Origin: CAYSWH01 sp964434775
GTDB lineage: Bacteria; Patescibacteriota; JACMRA01
DNA length: 39,045 nt
Assembly (NCBI GenBank): GCA_964434775.1
Contig: CAYSWH010000014.1
Coordinates: 1 to 39,045, forward strand
Direction of reading: 5' to 3'
Below are positions 8,709-17,164 of this stretch, one piece after another. Both the position numbers and the translations under genes were made by a program. Below the pieces are notes generated by a model that did not search any database, had not been told where the DNA came from, and worked only from the letters and a program-made list of their open reading frames with translations. The number at the start of each line of letters is the position of its first letter. Position 1 is the first letter of the stretch.

Positions 8709-10758
8709 TAGAATCTTTTTCAATTATTTCCACATCCACTTGAGGTTTTACACCCGGAAGGGGAATCCCGGAATTCTTTTTATCAATATTTACAATGCCG
8801 GGATGTTTGTTAATAATCTCCTGTTTAGCTTCATTAAATTCACGCCCGGAAAGAGAATTGCCGATTTCTTTCTCATCTAGGCTCATAACAGGATAATAGG
8901 TATACTTAATTTGAATTTCCACTGTATTTTCAGGATTCTGGGGAAAACTCTGATCATACCCAAGCAAGCTTACTTCTTCTAAGGCTTCAATATGGATATC
9001 TCTTTTTTTTAAGTTTTGCTCAATAGCATTATAAGGAAGGAAAAAGTATTCTACCACCCTCTTGCTTTCCAAGCTTATTTTCGTTGTTTGGTCTCCCTCT
9101 TTATGAGAAAAGTTATCGACTATCTCATTTTCATTAATCCAGTTGCGATCAATTAGATTCTTTTGGGAGGAAATCTGGCCTATTTCTTTATTATAATCTG
9201 CCAACAGAAGTTCCGAGTTGGTGTTTAGTAGTTTTTGACGATCCTCCGAAGCTACAAATTGCTTAACTTCTATCGAAGGAACTGTTATTTCACTCACCGA
9301 CTGAGCATAAAGTCTACTGGCGACGGTCTGATTTCTTAGGTTTTGTACTCTAAACTGAGTTCCTGAAGGTAACTGGTAATCATCACCTCCCCGCTCAGCT
9401 TTTACATTGGTTCTAATTCCTGACTCCAAAGCTGAATTGGCCGGAACATTGATTGTTTGAGGCAGCTTGGAATCATAAATATGTTCGTAGTACTTTCCGG
9501 TGTCTCTGTTCAAAATTTTAAATCTTCCGTTGCTTAGGTTAATACTTTTGGAAGCGGTATTTATCAAGACGATTTCTCCGACAGCTTCAAAAGAGGCGGG
9601 CCTATTCTCACTAAAGCCTGTGGTTTCTGCCTCAGAGAAGGTGTTGTAGGTTTGTTTTCTTTTGCTGAAATCCTGAATATCTAGAGTTAATTTTTCTTCA
9701 GCTGATTGAGTTCTACTCTCAAATTCTAGAGTATAAACGGTTGTAGGCTCTGCCAGAAACGCAAAAAAAGAGAAGAAAACAGCAAATACAGTGAGACCGG
9801 CAACCCCCAAAGAAGTAAGTTTCAATAAATTAAACCTTTTCGGCTTGGCGTTTGTTGTAGTTTGGAGTCGATCAAGGCTTTTTTTGGTATCTTCAATTTT
9901 TTTTAAGAGCTCATCCCAATCATCTTTTGAACCGGAAGACTGATTTTCTCCGTGTTCAGGATAATTAACTCTATCAATCATCAGATCTTTTTTATCAGAT
10001 TTCTTTGTCGATACAGTTTTTTCATCAGAAACCTTGTGTGGGTGTTTAATTAATTTGTAATCTTTGTCAGAATTTGAATCGGAAGAGTTGTCAGGTTCAT
10101 CAAAAGAAAGAATATCTAAAACACTTTCATTATGGGGTGTTGGGTTTTTCGGATCAGCATTGCTCTCATTTTTTTTCCCGTTGCCCAGAAACTCTCTTTT
10201 AAATGTATGAAAAAATTCGTTTTTTGAGTTTTCAACATCGCCTGTTTCTGAAACATTTTCTTCAATTACTTGGTTTTTATTTCGAAAATTTAGACTGTTT
10301 GTCAAGAAATCTGCTGATTCAGGGTCGGCTTTTAAATCTAAAGACTCTAATTTTGCTACCTGGTTATCAATGTTATTTGAATTGTCTGCCTGTACGACGA
10401 CCTCGCTATTACGACTGCCCTGCGGAGGAAAAACTTGCTTTGGAGATGATGAAACAGAACTTACTACTACTAAGGGGTTTTGTCCGGCGGCAGATAGACT
10501 ACTTTCTTCCGCTGGCGGCTTTTTGTAAGACAAACCTACTTCTTTAAACCATTCAATCAAACGACTGTTAGAGCTAATCCAAGTAATCGGTTTAGGATAA
10601 TTTTGAATTTGATAACAAAAAACTAAAAATGAAACCTTAGAGTTAAGGTATAATGGGAGACTTTCGACAACTATCTCTACACCCTCTTCCCCTTTTAATT
10701 CTTTGGAGAGAGAGTCCAGTATTTCTTGCTTTTTGGTTTCTTTTCTGATTGTAATCAT
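8686..10758 (-). CDS. Membrane-anchored protein with baseplate-J-like extracellular region
   Basis: A 690-aa single-pass membrane protein. Residues 1-85 form a small globular domain. Residues 85-300 are a low-complexity linker rich in Ser, Asn, Asp and Lys, ending in a short coiled coil (WDELLKKIED...). One transmembrane helix covers about 311-335. The C-terminal half holds strands of the form GEIVLINT...INLSNGRFK, then INVPANSA and DDYQLPSGTQFRV, which resemble the baseplate-J-like domain proteins frequent in CPR genomes. I infer a surface protein with the C-terminus outside; the role is unknown. It follows tRNA-Glu by 35 bp, its last codons overlap prfB, and its start has an AGGTG Shine-Dalgarno-like match, which is rare in this window. 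Confidence 0.75.
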   Translation of the reverse strand: MITIRKETKKQEILDSLSKELKGEEGVEIVVESLPLYLNSKVSFLVFCYQIQNYPKPITWISSNSRLIEWFKEVGLSYKKPPAEESSLSAAGQNPLVVVSSVSSSPKQVFPPQGSRNSEVVVQADNSNNIDNQVAKLESLDLKADPESADFLTNSLNFRNKNQVIEENVSETGDVENSKNEFFHTFKREFLGNGKKNESNADPKNPTPHNESVLDILSFDEPDNSSDSNSDKDYKLIKHPHKVSDEKTVSTKKSDKKDLMIDRVNYPEHGENQSSGSKDDWDELLKKIEDTKKSLDRLQTTTNAKPKRFNLLKLTSLGVAGLTVFAVFFSFFAFLAEPTTVYTLEFESRTQSAEEKLTLDIQDFSKRKQTYNTFSEAETTGFSENRPASFEAVGEIVLINTASKSINLSNGRFKILNRDTGKYYEHIYDSKLPQTINVPANSALESGIRTNVKAERGGDDYQLPSGTQFRVQNLRNQTVASRLYAQSVSEITVPSIEVKQFVASEDRQKLLNTNSELLLADYNKEIGQISSQKNLIDRNWINENEIVDNFSHKEGDQTTKISLESKRVVEYFFLPYNAIEQNLKKRDIHIEALEEVSLLGYDQSFPQNPENTVEIQIKYTYYPVMSLDEKEIGNSLSGREFNEAKQEIINKHPGIVNIDKKNSGIPLPGVKPQVDVEIIEKDSNDGASGE

Positions 10759-10761
10759 TTT

Positions 10762-10768
10762 CCACCTT
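10762..10768 (-). promoter_or_regulatory. Shine-Dalgarno-like site before the baseplate-J-like gene
   Basis: On the minus strand AAGGTGG lies three bases before ATG at 10758. It is one of the only clear purine-rich ribosome-binding matches in the window. This gene also lacks the T at -1 found at most other starts. Confidence 0.55.
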
Positions 10769-10793
10769 GGTTTGTGTTTGCTAGTTTGAATTA

Positions 10794-10868
10794 TGGCAGC
10801 GCTACGGGGAATCGAACCCCGGTTGTAGGAATGAGAATCCTAAGTCCTAACCACTAGACGATAGCGCC
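10794..10868 (-). tRNA. tRNA-Glu (CTC)
   Basis: A full cloverleaf on the minus strand. The acceptor stem GGCGCTA pairs with TAGCGCT (G-U at the first pair). The D arm is GTC TAGTGGTTAG GAC. The anticodon stem TAGGA/TCCTA encloses loop TTCTCAT, giving anticodon CTC. The T arm is CGGGG TTCGATT CCCCG. The discriminator is G and CCA is encoded. The anticodon reads GAG (Glu). Confidence 0.96.
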
Positions 10869-10898
10869 AATCATCTCCGGTTCTCCGGTGTCTATTAT

Positions 10899-10929
10899 TT
10901 ATAAGAAACCAAGCTAATGATCTTGTCAA
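10899..10929 (-). promoter_or_regulatory. Putative promoter for tRNA-Glu and the genes after it
   Basis: On the minus strand TTGACA (10929-10924) is followed by TTATAA (10904-10899) with a 19-nt spacer, about 30 bp before the mature tRNA 5' end. The -35 is perfect; the spacing is slightly long. Confidence 0.4.
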
Positions 10930-11087
10930 GTCAAACAAAAAGACAAAAACCCCTTCAAAAAGTCATATACCCCGCAGTCTATTCCCTAAAAATTTTTTTG
11001 TACAACAAACTAGCTCCAAACAAATCAAGATTCTTCAGCCTTATATTATCTTCTAAAAAACAATTCATTTCCAGTCTAAGTAAACTG

Positions 11088-11103
11088 CAAAACACGTGTT
11101 TAT
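11088..11103. repeat. CAAAACACGTGTTTTG palindrome, copy 3 (imperfect)
   Basis: The sequence reads CAAAACACGTGTTTAT. The left half and core are perfect; the last bases of the right half differ. It lies in non-coding DNA about 180 bp before asd. Confidence 0.7.
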
Positions 11104-11283
11104 GTTTTATTAATAAAACCACTATTTCTTTTATAAATCAAAGAAGCTCTCCAATATACATAAAAAATATACAGAAATTACATCGATTTATCTCCTACCG
11201 CCATTCTAAATATAATTATCAACACCTGTGGATATTTGACAAAACAATCAAAAAGTGAGTTTTCTTATACTTATCAGTGTCTT

Positions 11284-12378
11284 ATGTCAATACAGAAAAG
11301 AATTAATGTTGGAATTTTGGGAGCCACCGGGATGGTGGGGCAAAACTATCTGAAATTATTGGAAAACCATCCCTGGTTTAGGGTAACGGCCTTGGCAGCT
11401 TCAGAGAAAAGTGCGGGAAAGACTTACGAACAAGCGGTGGAGCAGCGTTGGTTGATGGACTCGGAAATACCGGTAGGCTGTCAAAAGATTGAAGTTGATG
11501 ATGTCAAAGATATAAAAACAGTTTCAGAGAAATGCCAAATAATCTTCTCTTGTTTTGAGATAAGTGACAAAAAGTTGATAAAGCAGTATGAAGAACTTTA
11601 TGCCAAAGAAGGTTCTGTCGTAGTCTCAAACGCTTCAGCTAACCGTTGGACAGAGGATGTACCGATGATTCTACCTGAAATTAACCACAGCCATCTGAAG
11701 ACAATCGACACCCAAAGAAAAAGACTTAACTCAAAAGGTTTTATTGTGGTTAAACCTAACTGCAGCGTTCAAAGCTATTTAACCCCGATCCACGCTTTAG
11801 AACAAGCCGGTTTTGAGGTAATTGAAATTATTGTCAGCACACTACAGGCAGTCTCGGGGGCTGGTTATCCCGGAGTACCCGGTCTAAGCATGATAGACAA
11901 CGTTGTCCCCTATATTTCGGGAGAAGAAGAAAAATCTGAGAACGAGCCTCTCAAAATTCTAGGGACCGTAGATAGAGGAAAAATTTCCAACCGATCGAAG
12001 CTGAAAATCTCAGCACACTGCAATCGGGTTCCGGTTATCGATGGGCATCTCGCCTGTGTTAGTCTTAAGTTTGCTAAAAAAAGGCCCGACAAAGAAGAAA
12101 TTCTCAATATCTGGAAAAACTTTTCCTCTAAACCGCAAAAGCTCAAGCTCCCCTTTGCCCCAATTACGCCGATTACTTACAAGCAAGAAGAAAATCGGCC
12201 CCAACCAAAATTGGACAGGAATACCGACAAGGCTATGGCCGTCACAGTCGGACGCCTAAGGGGATGCGGTGTCTTTGATTACAGATTTGTCGGACTTAGC
12301 CACAACACCGCAAGAGGAGCTGCAGGAGGAGGAATACTTAACGCTGAACTCTTGGTAGCTGAAGGGTATATTTTATAA
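11284..12378 (+). CDS. asd: Aspartate-semialdehyde dehydrogenase, archaeal/fungal-type
   Basis: A 364-aa NADP-dependent enzyme that reduces aspartyl phosphate to aspartate semialdehyde. The Rossmann motif GATGMVGQ is near the N-terminus, the catalytic cysteine is C160 in KPNCSVQ, and SAHCNRVPVIDGH contains the active-site histidine region. The SGAGYPGVPG loop is conserved. The NRVPVIDGH wording is that of the archaeal/fungal branch rather than the E. coli branch. ATG at 11284 (TATG context) places the start a few residues before the Rossmann strand. It is followed after 19 bp by a shikimate-kinase-like gene and then dehydroquinase. In archaea aspartate semialdehyde can feed dehydroquinate formation, so the pairing may be meaningful. 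Confidence 0.93.
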   Translation: MSIQKRINVGILGATGMVGQNYLKLLENHPWFRVTALAASEKSAGKTYEQAVEQRWLMDSEIPVGCQKIEVDDVKDIKTVSEKCQIIFSCFEISDKKLIKQYEELYAKEGSVVVSNASANRWTEDVPMILPEINHSHLKTIDTQRKRLNSKGFIVVKPNCSVQSYLTPIHALEQAGFEVIEIIVSTLQAVSGAGYPGVPGLSMIDNVVPYISGEEEKSENEPLKILGTVDRGKISNRSKLKISAHCNRVPVIDGHLACVSLKFAKKRPDKEEILNIWKNFSSKPQKLKLPFAPITPITYKQEENRPQPKLDRNTDKAMAVTVGRLRGCGVFDYRFVGLSHNTARGAAGGGILNAELLVAEGYIL

Positions 12379-12397
12379 ATTAACACATATTATCAAA

Positions 12398-13024
12398 ATG
12401 ATTGTCACCTTGATAGGGATGTCCGGAGTGGGAAAAACCTTTTATTCTAAAAGGCTTGAAAAAGAGGGTTTTGATTACTATGGCTGTGATGACTTAATTG
12501 AGCAAAAACTTGAACCTGAGCTCAAAGCACTCGGATATTCCGGGATAAATGATGTGGGTAGGTGGATGGGGCAACCCTTTGAAGAAAGATATAAAGAAAA
12601 CAGTGAAAAATATCTTCATTTTGAGAAAGAGGTTATTTCCGACATAGTTTCAAAGATACAGAAAAGTGATCTGAAAATAAACCTGGTAATTGATACTACG
12701 GGCAGCGTAATATACCTGGACAGCGATCTTTTAATGCACTTGAAAGAAAACTCGTTTGTCCTGTACCTCGACACTCCGGCTAAAGCTAAAGAAGAGATGC
12801 AAAAAAGATATTTCGAGGATCCTAAACCGGTGTATTGGGGCAGCTCCTTTCAGAAAATGCCGTCAGAAGACAATGTCGAAGCCCTCAAACGTTGTTACCC
12901 TTTACTTTTAAAAGAGAGAGAAAGAAAATACAAGCTCTTGGCTGACAATGTTCTTACTTACAACCAAAGGGGAGAGGAAGATTTTTGCTTAGCTGATTTT
13001 TTGAAAAAAAATAACCGTCAATGA
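12398..13024 (+). CDS. Shikimate-kinase-like P-loop kinase
   Basis: A 208-aa P-loop protein. The Walker A GMSGVGKT is at residues 7-14, followed by the substrate aspartate region YGCDDLIEQKL, then GRWMGQPFEERYKENSEKY, which matches the shikimate-kinase R58 region. RCYPLLLKERERKYKLLAD near the C-terminus matches the lid and R136 region. Shikimate kinase phosphorylates shikimate at O3. The usual GGG substrate loop is replaced by DTTGS, so the substrate may differ. The stop overlaps the start of the dehydroquinase gene (ATGA), so the two are translationally coupled, which favours a shikimate-pathway role. It is longer than the usual 170-180 aa. Confidence 0.75.
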   Translation: MIVTLIGMSGVGKTFYSKRLEKEGFDYYGCDDLIEQKLEPELKALGYSGINDVGRWMGQPFEERYKENSEKYLHFEKEVISDIVSKIQKSDLKINLVIDTTGSVIYLDSDLLMHLKENSFVLYLDTPAKAKEEMQKRYFEDPKPVYWGSSFQKMPSEDNVEALKRCYPLLLKERERKYKLLADNVLTYNQRGEEDFCLADFLKKNNRQ

Positions 13025-13731
13025 CAAACATCAATAATCAAAAAATATGTGTAGTTGTTAAATCAGACTCGGAAGAAGGTATTGTAGAAAGTCTTAAACA
13101 GATCCCCTCCTCAGTGGGTTATGTAGAAATCAGGTATGACTATTTGGAAGAGGGGCAGGATCTAAATTCTTTAAAAAGAATCAGAAAAGCGATAAATCAA
13201 AAAGCAATTTTTACCTGCAGACTTAAAAAATTCGGTGGACAGTGTATAAAAAGCCTTGATTATTGGAAGAGTGTAGTTCAGATGGCAAGCACGGCAAAAT
13301 TCGACTATATTGATGTTGATTATCAACTAACTAAGGAGATTGATTATAGAAAGTTTGTAGAGTCTCTCGACTACGGTAAGATAATTCTTTCTTATCATAA
13401 TTTTAATGAAACTCCGTCATTTCTCAAGCTAAAAAAAATTCTCAAAAAAATGAGTGGTTTTGATCCTGAGGTTTATAAGATTGCAACAAAGGTGAGTCAA
13501 AAAGGAGACGCGGACACTCTTTTAAAAATCCTTTTAAATAAGAAAAAAAAGGCTAAAATGATTTGTTTGGGTATGGGTAGGTCAGGAATCAAAACACGTG
13601 TTTTGTCGGTAATTTTAGGTGCAGAATTAACCTTTGCTTCACTGGATAAAGGGCAAGAAACTGCCGACGGACAACTAAACTTTAAAGAGTTAAGTAATAG
13701 AATTGGCAAGATCAACAGACTCCTTGGTTAG
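13021..13731 (+). CDS. aroD: 3-dehydroquinate dehydratase, type I
   Basis: A 236-aa class I dehydroquinase that makes 3-dehydroshikimate through a Schiff base. The substrate-binding E-x-R-x-D is at residues 36-40 (VEIRYDYL), the catalytic histidine is H126 in SYHNF, and the Schiff-base lysine is K153 in YKIATK. The GMGRSGIKTR stretch gives the phosphate-site-like arginine, and TADGQ closes the barrel. Its start overlaps the stop of the preceding kinase gene. Codons 190-195 (IKTRVL) contain a perfect CACGTG palindrome. No other shikimate gene is in the window. Confidence 0.93.
   Translation: MTNINNQKICVVVKSDSEEGIVESLKQIPSSVGYVEIRYDYLEEGQDLNSLKRIRKAINQKAIFTCRLKKFGGQCIKSLDYWKSVVQMASTAKFDYIDVDYQLTKEIDYRKFVESLDYGKIILSYHNFNETPSFLKLKKILKKMSGFDPEVYKIATKVSQKGDADTLLKILLNKKKKAKMICLGMGRSGIKTRVLSVILGAELTFASLDKGQETADGQLNFKELSNRIGKINRLLG
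13590..13605. repeat. CAAAACACGTGTTTTG palindrome, copy 4 (perfect, inside aroD)
   Basis: A perfect palindrome inside aroD, covering the codons that encode KTRVL, including the conserved arginine. The site is kept in a conserved protein region. Confidence 0.9.
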
Positions 13732-13865
13732 ATTTAATCATTTAGTTAGTGTTTGTAATTACTCAATAAACACCGAACAGGCATCCGGACAATATCTTTT
13801 GAAGAAACGTACTTAAAAAGAGTCCGACTTTAAAATAAAAAAGATCGAAGGTATATTCCAAAGCT

Positions 13866-13899
13866 GTATATCATATATATCTATATATCTATATATATC
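13866..13899. repeat. AT octamer tandem repeat
   Basis: About four imperfect copies of an 8-bp unit (ATATATCT) overlap the last codons of the M23 gene and the gap between convergent aroD and the M23 gene. It is a simple repeat that can also fold on itself. Confidence 0.8.
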
Positions 13900-15508
13900 G
13901 GCCCATACTAAACGGCAAGTATCTTTCCGGCGGTACTCTGGAGCCTCCAATTAAAATTTCAAAGTGAAGGTGAGGTCCAGTGGAGTTTCCGCTATTACCC
14001 ATTAGTCCCACCACCTCTCCTTGATTTACTTCCTGACCTATACCTACAGTTACTGTAGTTAAGTGAGCGTATAAGGTTTTTTGATTGTTTTTATGAGTTA
14101 TCTCAATATAGTTACCAAAGCCTGAATTACAAAAACTCCTAACATTATCTACACAACCGGTTCTAATTTTACTTACTGTACCGCTCTTTGCAGCTACAAT
14201 AGGGGTTCCTATGGGTGAGGAAACGTCACATGCAGGGTAACCATGGCCTGCAGTACACCTTTCCACTCTACCTTTTGTGGGAAAAATAAAATCAGTCTCG
14301 GAAAAGACGGCACCGCTATCTACAAACAATTCTTCATTTTGAATATTATTATCAGAAGATTTTAACTTTACCAAGACCTCTCTTTGCTTTTTTAACTCCT
14401 CAATCCTCTGCAATCTCCGCTCTTCTTCCTGTTCCGCCTTTTTAACTGACTGAAAGTCGTCTACCGGAATCAGTATTTTTCCTCCTACTTTAAATACTCC
14501 TGACTCAGGGATATAGTCTTCATTGTTAATCGCCGCCAGTTCTTCCTGAGTAACTCCCGTAGATTTAAAAATTCTATAAACTTCTGCAATTTTAGCAGTA
14601 TTCTCGTTAATTTCAAATAAATATCCATCAGTTTTGGGTATTTTTAATTCCTGTCCTTCCTCAAAAACAACTTGACTGACTTCCGATTGACTTAGCTCCA
14701 CCCCATTATTATAGGCAATCGTTTCCGGAGTCACTCCATAGAGTATACTTATTTCCTTCAGGTTTTCTCCCGGCAAGGTCTTGTGAGTTGTAAACAAGGC
14801 TAGAGCCGATCCGGTCTCTCTCACTTCGGGGCTAATAGAAACCGCATGAGTATCTGCTTGGCCGGAAGAGTGAACTACAGGCACTGCTGAATTGTAGGTG
14901 TAATTGTCTACAAAATTGTAGAAGAAGTTTTTTTCTGCAACATTTGAGTTTAGATTTACAAGTGTCAACACAATTAAAAACGAACCCACTAAGCAGGCCA
15001 GGTAAAATCTTTTAACAACTCTGTAAAAATCATTCACCATCTTTTCTAACTCAACCAAGAAAAATCTAAAATCAATCTTTTTTTCGAGCCACCACAAACT
15101 TCTGGTGTCGGGGTCTAAAATTGTTGCAATCAAGTCTTCCACCTTTTTCTTAAACACTTCGAAGCCTGAAGGCATGCCGGACACTATGTCGTAAAAATTA
15201 AGGGTAAGTAAGTAAGATTGATATGTGGCGTTATTAACTATCTCACTAAAGAAACTTAACAAACAAACAACAAAAACTCTACTGGCAAAAACCACGCTTT
15301 CCGCCCCTTCAGCAGAAAAAGTCACCACATCCACATCTCTTCTGTTGTTATAAAAGGGCAGTATATCACCAAAAACCTTCTCTCCTACAGTAGAAGATTC
15401 AATTAAAATAAAATTTTGGGAGTTTCCCTTAATCGCGTTTTCAAAATTTCTGTTCTGACCTTTAAAAGTCGATCTTGATCTGTTATTTTTCAATATATGA
15501 GAAACCAT
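13889..15508 (-). CDS. LysM and M23 (LytM-type) peptidoglycan peptidase, membrane-anchored
   Basis: A 539-aa cell-envelope protein. Residues 1-160 are a cytoplasmic-looking domain, a membrane helix follows at about 165-185 (YLACLVGSFLIVLTLV), and then two LysM-like repeats (TLPGENLKEISILYGVTPETIAYNN and the weaker STGVTQEELAAINN). A charged coiled coil (AEQEEERRLQRIEELKKQ) leads to the C-terminal M23 domain with the zinc motif GHGYPACD and HLHFE. M23 enzymes cut peptide cross-links in peptidoglycan or act as activators; the key residues look intact. ATG at 15508 (TATG context) is preferred to TTG at 15529. A good promoter lies just upstream. Confidence 0.9.
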   Translation of the reverse strand: MVSHILKNNRSRSTFKGQNRNFENAIKGNSQNFILIESSTVGEKVFGDILPFYNNRRDVDVVTFSAEGAESVVFASRVFVVCLLSFFSEIVNNATYQSYLLTLNFYDIVSGMPSGFEVFKKKVEDLIATILDPDTRSLWWLEKKIDFRFFLVELEKMVNDFYRVVKRFYLACLVGSFLIVLTLVNLNSNVAEKNFFYNFVDNYTYNSAVPVVHSSGQADTHAVSISPEVRETGSALALFTTHKTLPGENLKEISILYGVTPETIAYNNGVELSQSEVSQVVFEEGQELKIPKTDGYLFEINENTAKIAEVYRIFKSTGVTQEELAAINNEDYIPESGVFKVGGKILIPVDDFQSVKKAEQEEERRLQRIEELKKQREVLVKLKSSDNNIQNEELFVDSGAVFSETDFIFPTKGRVERCTAGHGYPACDVSSPIGTPIVAAKSGTVSKIRTGCVDNVRSFCNSGFGNYIEITHKNNQKTLYAHLTTVTVGIGQEVNQGEVVGLMGNSGNSTGPHLHFEILIGGSRVPPERYLPFSMGRYI

Positions 15509-15537
15509 ACAGGTCTGCTTTTTTAGCAATGAGGTAT

Positions 15538-15566
15538 ATCTTATAACATCATTCGCAGGTTGTCAA
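15538..15566 (-). promoter_or_regulatory. Putative promoter for the LysM/M23 gene
   Basis: On the minus strand TTGACA (15566-15561), a 17-nt spacer, then TAAGAT (15543-15538). The perfect -35, perfect spacing and location 30 bp before the start codon make this one of the better promoters in the window. Confidence 0.55.
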
Positions 15567-15587
15567 ATAAAACCAACATTCCAAACC

Positions 15588-16739
15588 CTAAACCTCTTCT
15601 GAATTATCACCGGCTGTGCTTGAGGGTTTATCTTCTTCTTTTGTGTCACTGTTCTCTGCTGTTAAAGCCGCCCTGGCTCTTTTTAACTCCTCTTTAAACT
15701 TAGCTACGATATAATCCCTTACTTCCATCATCAAATCCCGGTTTTCATAAAGATACTTCTTTGCATTCTCCTTACCCACTCCCATTTTCACAGGCTCCCC
15801 TTCACCGTAATTCAGATAATAGGTGTTTCCTGTCTTAGAAACGATGTTATACCCTGAACCGATATCGATAATCTCGCCAGACATGGAAAAAACCCCCGGC
15901 TCTTCAAACATCATATCAAACTCCACTGTTTTGAACGGAGCAGCCATTTTGTTTTTAACAATTTTCACCCTGACTCTGACTCCCACATTATCCGCCCCTG
16001 ATTTTAAGGTACCTACTTTCCTTACATCCAGTCTTTGTGAGGCAAAAAACTTTAAAGCCTGCCCGCCCGTGGTTGTTTCCGGATTGCCGAAAGCCACACC
16101 GATTTTCAACCTAATTTGGTTAATAAAGATGACTACGGTTTTTGACTTTGAAATAGCTCCTGTAAGCTTTCTTAAGGCCTGACTCATCAACCTGGCCTGA
16201 ACTCCCATCTGAGCATCGCCCATGCCTCCTTCTATTTCAGATTTAGGAACCAAGGCTGCGACTGAGTCAACCACAATCACATCAAAAGCATTAGATCTCA
16301 CAAGATTGTCTACAATCTCCAAAGCTTCTTCTCCGTTACTGGGCTGAGAAACATATAAGTCATCTATATTTACTCCCAATTTTGCCGCCCACTCAGGATC
16401 CAGAGCGTGTTCCGCATCAACAAAAGCACTAACACCCCCTTTTTTCTGAGCTTGGGCTATAGCAGATAAAGCTAAAGAGGTTTTTCCACTGGACTCAGGA
16501 CCGTAAATCTCCACTACCCTTCCTTTAGGAAAACCACCCACTCCAGTTGCCAAATCAACAGACAAAGAACCGGAAGATACAACTTCGACATCTGCATCTG
16601 CAACTTCATTCATTTTGAGAATGGAGCCTTTTCCGAACTCCCCTCTAATCTGAGAGACCACTAGCTCTGCCATCTTCTTCTTTTCCGACAAGCTTTGCTC
16701 CTCATCGCCAATTTGCTTAGTTGAATTTTTTTTAGCCAT
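15588..16739 (-). CDS. recA: Recombinase RecA
   Basis: A 383-aa RecA, which forms filaments on single-stranded DNA and drives strand exchange. Walker A GPESSGKT is at residues 80-87, DAEHALDP follows, Walker B is VIVVDSVAAL, and the DNA-binding loops include EIEGGMGD and GNPETTTGG. The usual FINQIREK reads FINQIRLK here. The C-terminus ends with an acidic, serine-rich tail as in other RecA proteins. The start is ATG in TATATG context. The M23 gene follows 79 bp downstream with its own promoter. Confidence 0.98.
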   Translation of the reverse strand: MAKKNSTKQIGDEEQSLSEKKKMAELVVSQIRGEFGKGSILKMNEVADADVEVVSSGSLSVDLATGVGGFPKGRVVEIYGPESSGKTSLALSAIAQAQKKGGVSAFVDAEHALDPEWAAKLGVNIDDLYVSQPSNGEEALEIVDNLVRSNAFDVIVVDSVAALVPKSEIEGGMGDAQMGVQARLMSQALRKLTGAISKSKTVVIFINQIRLKIGVAFGNPETTTGGQALKFFASQRLDVRKVGTLKSGADNVGVRVRVKIVKNKMAAPFKTVEFDMMFEEPGVFSMSGEIIDIGSGYNIVSKTGNTYYLNYGEGEPVKMGVGKENAKKYLYENRDLMMEVRDYIVAKFKEELKRARAALTAENSDTKEEDKPSSTAGDNSEEV

Positions 16740-17164
16740 ATACTTTCGGTTGTAATATTTTATCGTAAACTAATTATGCCTTACACCAGAGACTCTCTTT
16801 TGTCAAAAAACATGCTCTGACAGTACAAGAGACCTGGTCCCTACAAAACTTTCTGTAAATTAATTTTAAACATTTTAAAACTTTTTTTGTTTGAAAAATT
16901 AAATCTTTTTTAAATTCTAAGAAACAATCAATTATATATAATATAAAGGAAATATTAAGTAACAATAATTATTTTGTTGATAAGTGGTATAATTTGTGGA
17001 GTATTCAGTTTTGCCTTGGTTTGTTGGTCATAAAATTGTTGCTGCAGGTTGTGTATGAATTGCTAGCTTTAACAAAGTTGTTGACAATTTAGAGAAACAT
17101 TATTCTCTTGTTGTGTATATGTTGATAACTAATTATTATGTTATAAACAACTTGATCACAACAT
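16740..17164. other. 425-bp divergent intergenic region between recA and the lysozyme-like gene
   Basis: No gene is convincing; a 63-codon minus frame has no recognisable features. The region contains a TATAAT at 16988-16993, a TTGACA near 17080, and an 8-bp inverted repeat ATATGTTG (17117-17124) / CAACATAT (17159-17166) whose right arm overlaps the start codon of the next gene, a possible regulatory site. The sequence is very AT rich. Confidence 0.4.
16788..16798. promoter_or_regulatory. AGAGACTCTCT palindrome upstream of recA
   Basis: An 11-bp palindrome with central C lies about 50 bp before recA, just downstream (in the recA direction) of a TTGACA box on the minus strand. It does not match the E. 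coli or Bacillus LexA sites. It could be an operator for an unknown regulator or chance. Confidence 0.3.

Larger units (their letters stand above)
10869..11283. other. 415-bp divergent intergenic region between tRNA-Glu and asd
   Basis: A 113-codon frame crosses this region but its composition (runs of K, S, I, F) looks like translated AT-rich DNA. The region holds the leftward tRNA promoter, an imperfect CACGTG palindrome at 11088, and a TTGACA at 11236 whose best downstream -10 (TATACT, 11266) is too far (24 nt) for a normal promoter. Confidence 0.45.

Noticed and set aside
10917..11258. 113-codon plus-strand frame before asd
   Set aside because: Runs of Lys, Ser, Ile and Phe typical of translated AT-rich DNA; it overlaps the tRNA promoter and the imperfect palindrome.
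11236..11271. TTGACA with TATACT as promoter for asd
   Set aside because: The 24-nt spacer is too long for a usual promoter.
16774..16965. 63-codon minus-strand frame upstream of recA
   Set aside because: No recognisable protein features, and it covers the place where the recA promoter must lie.
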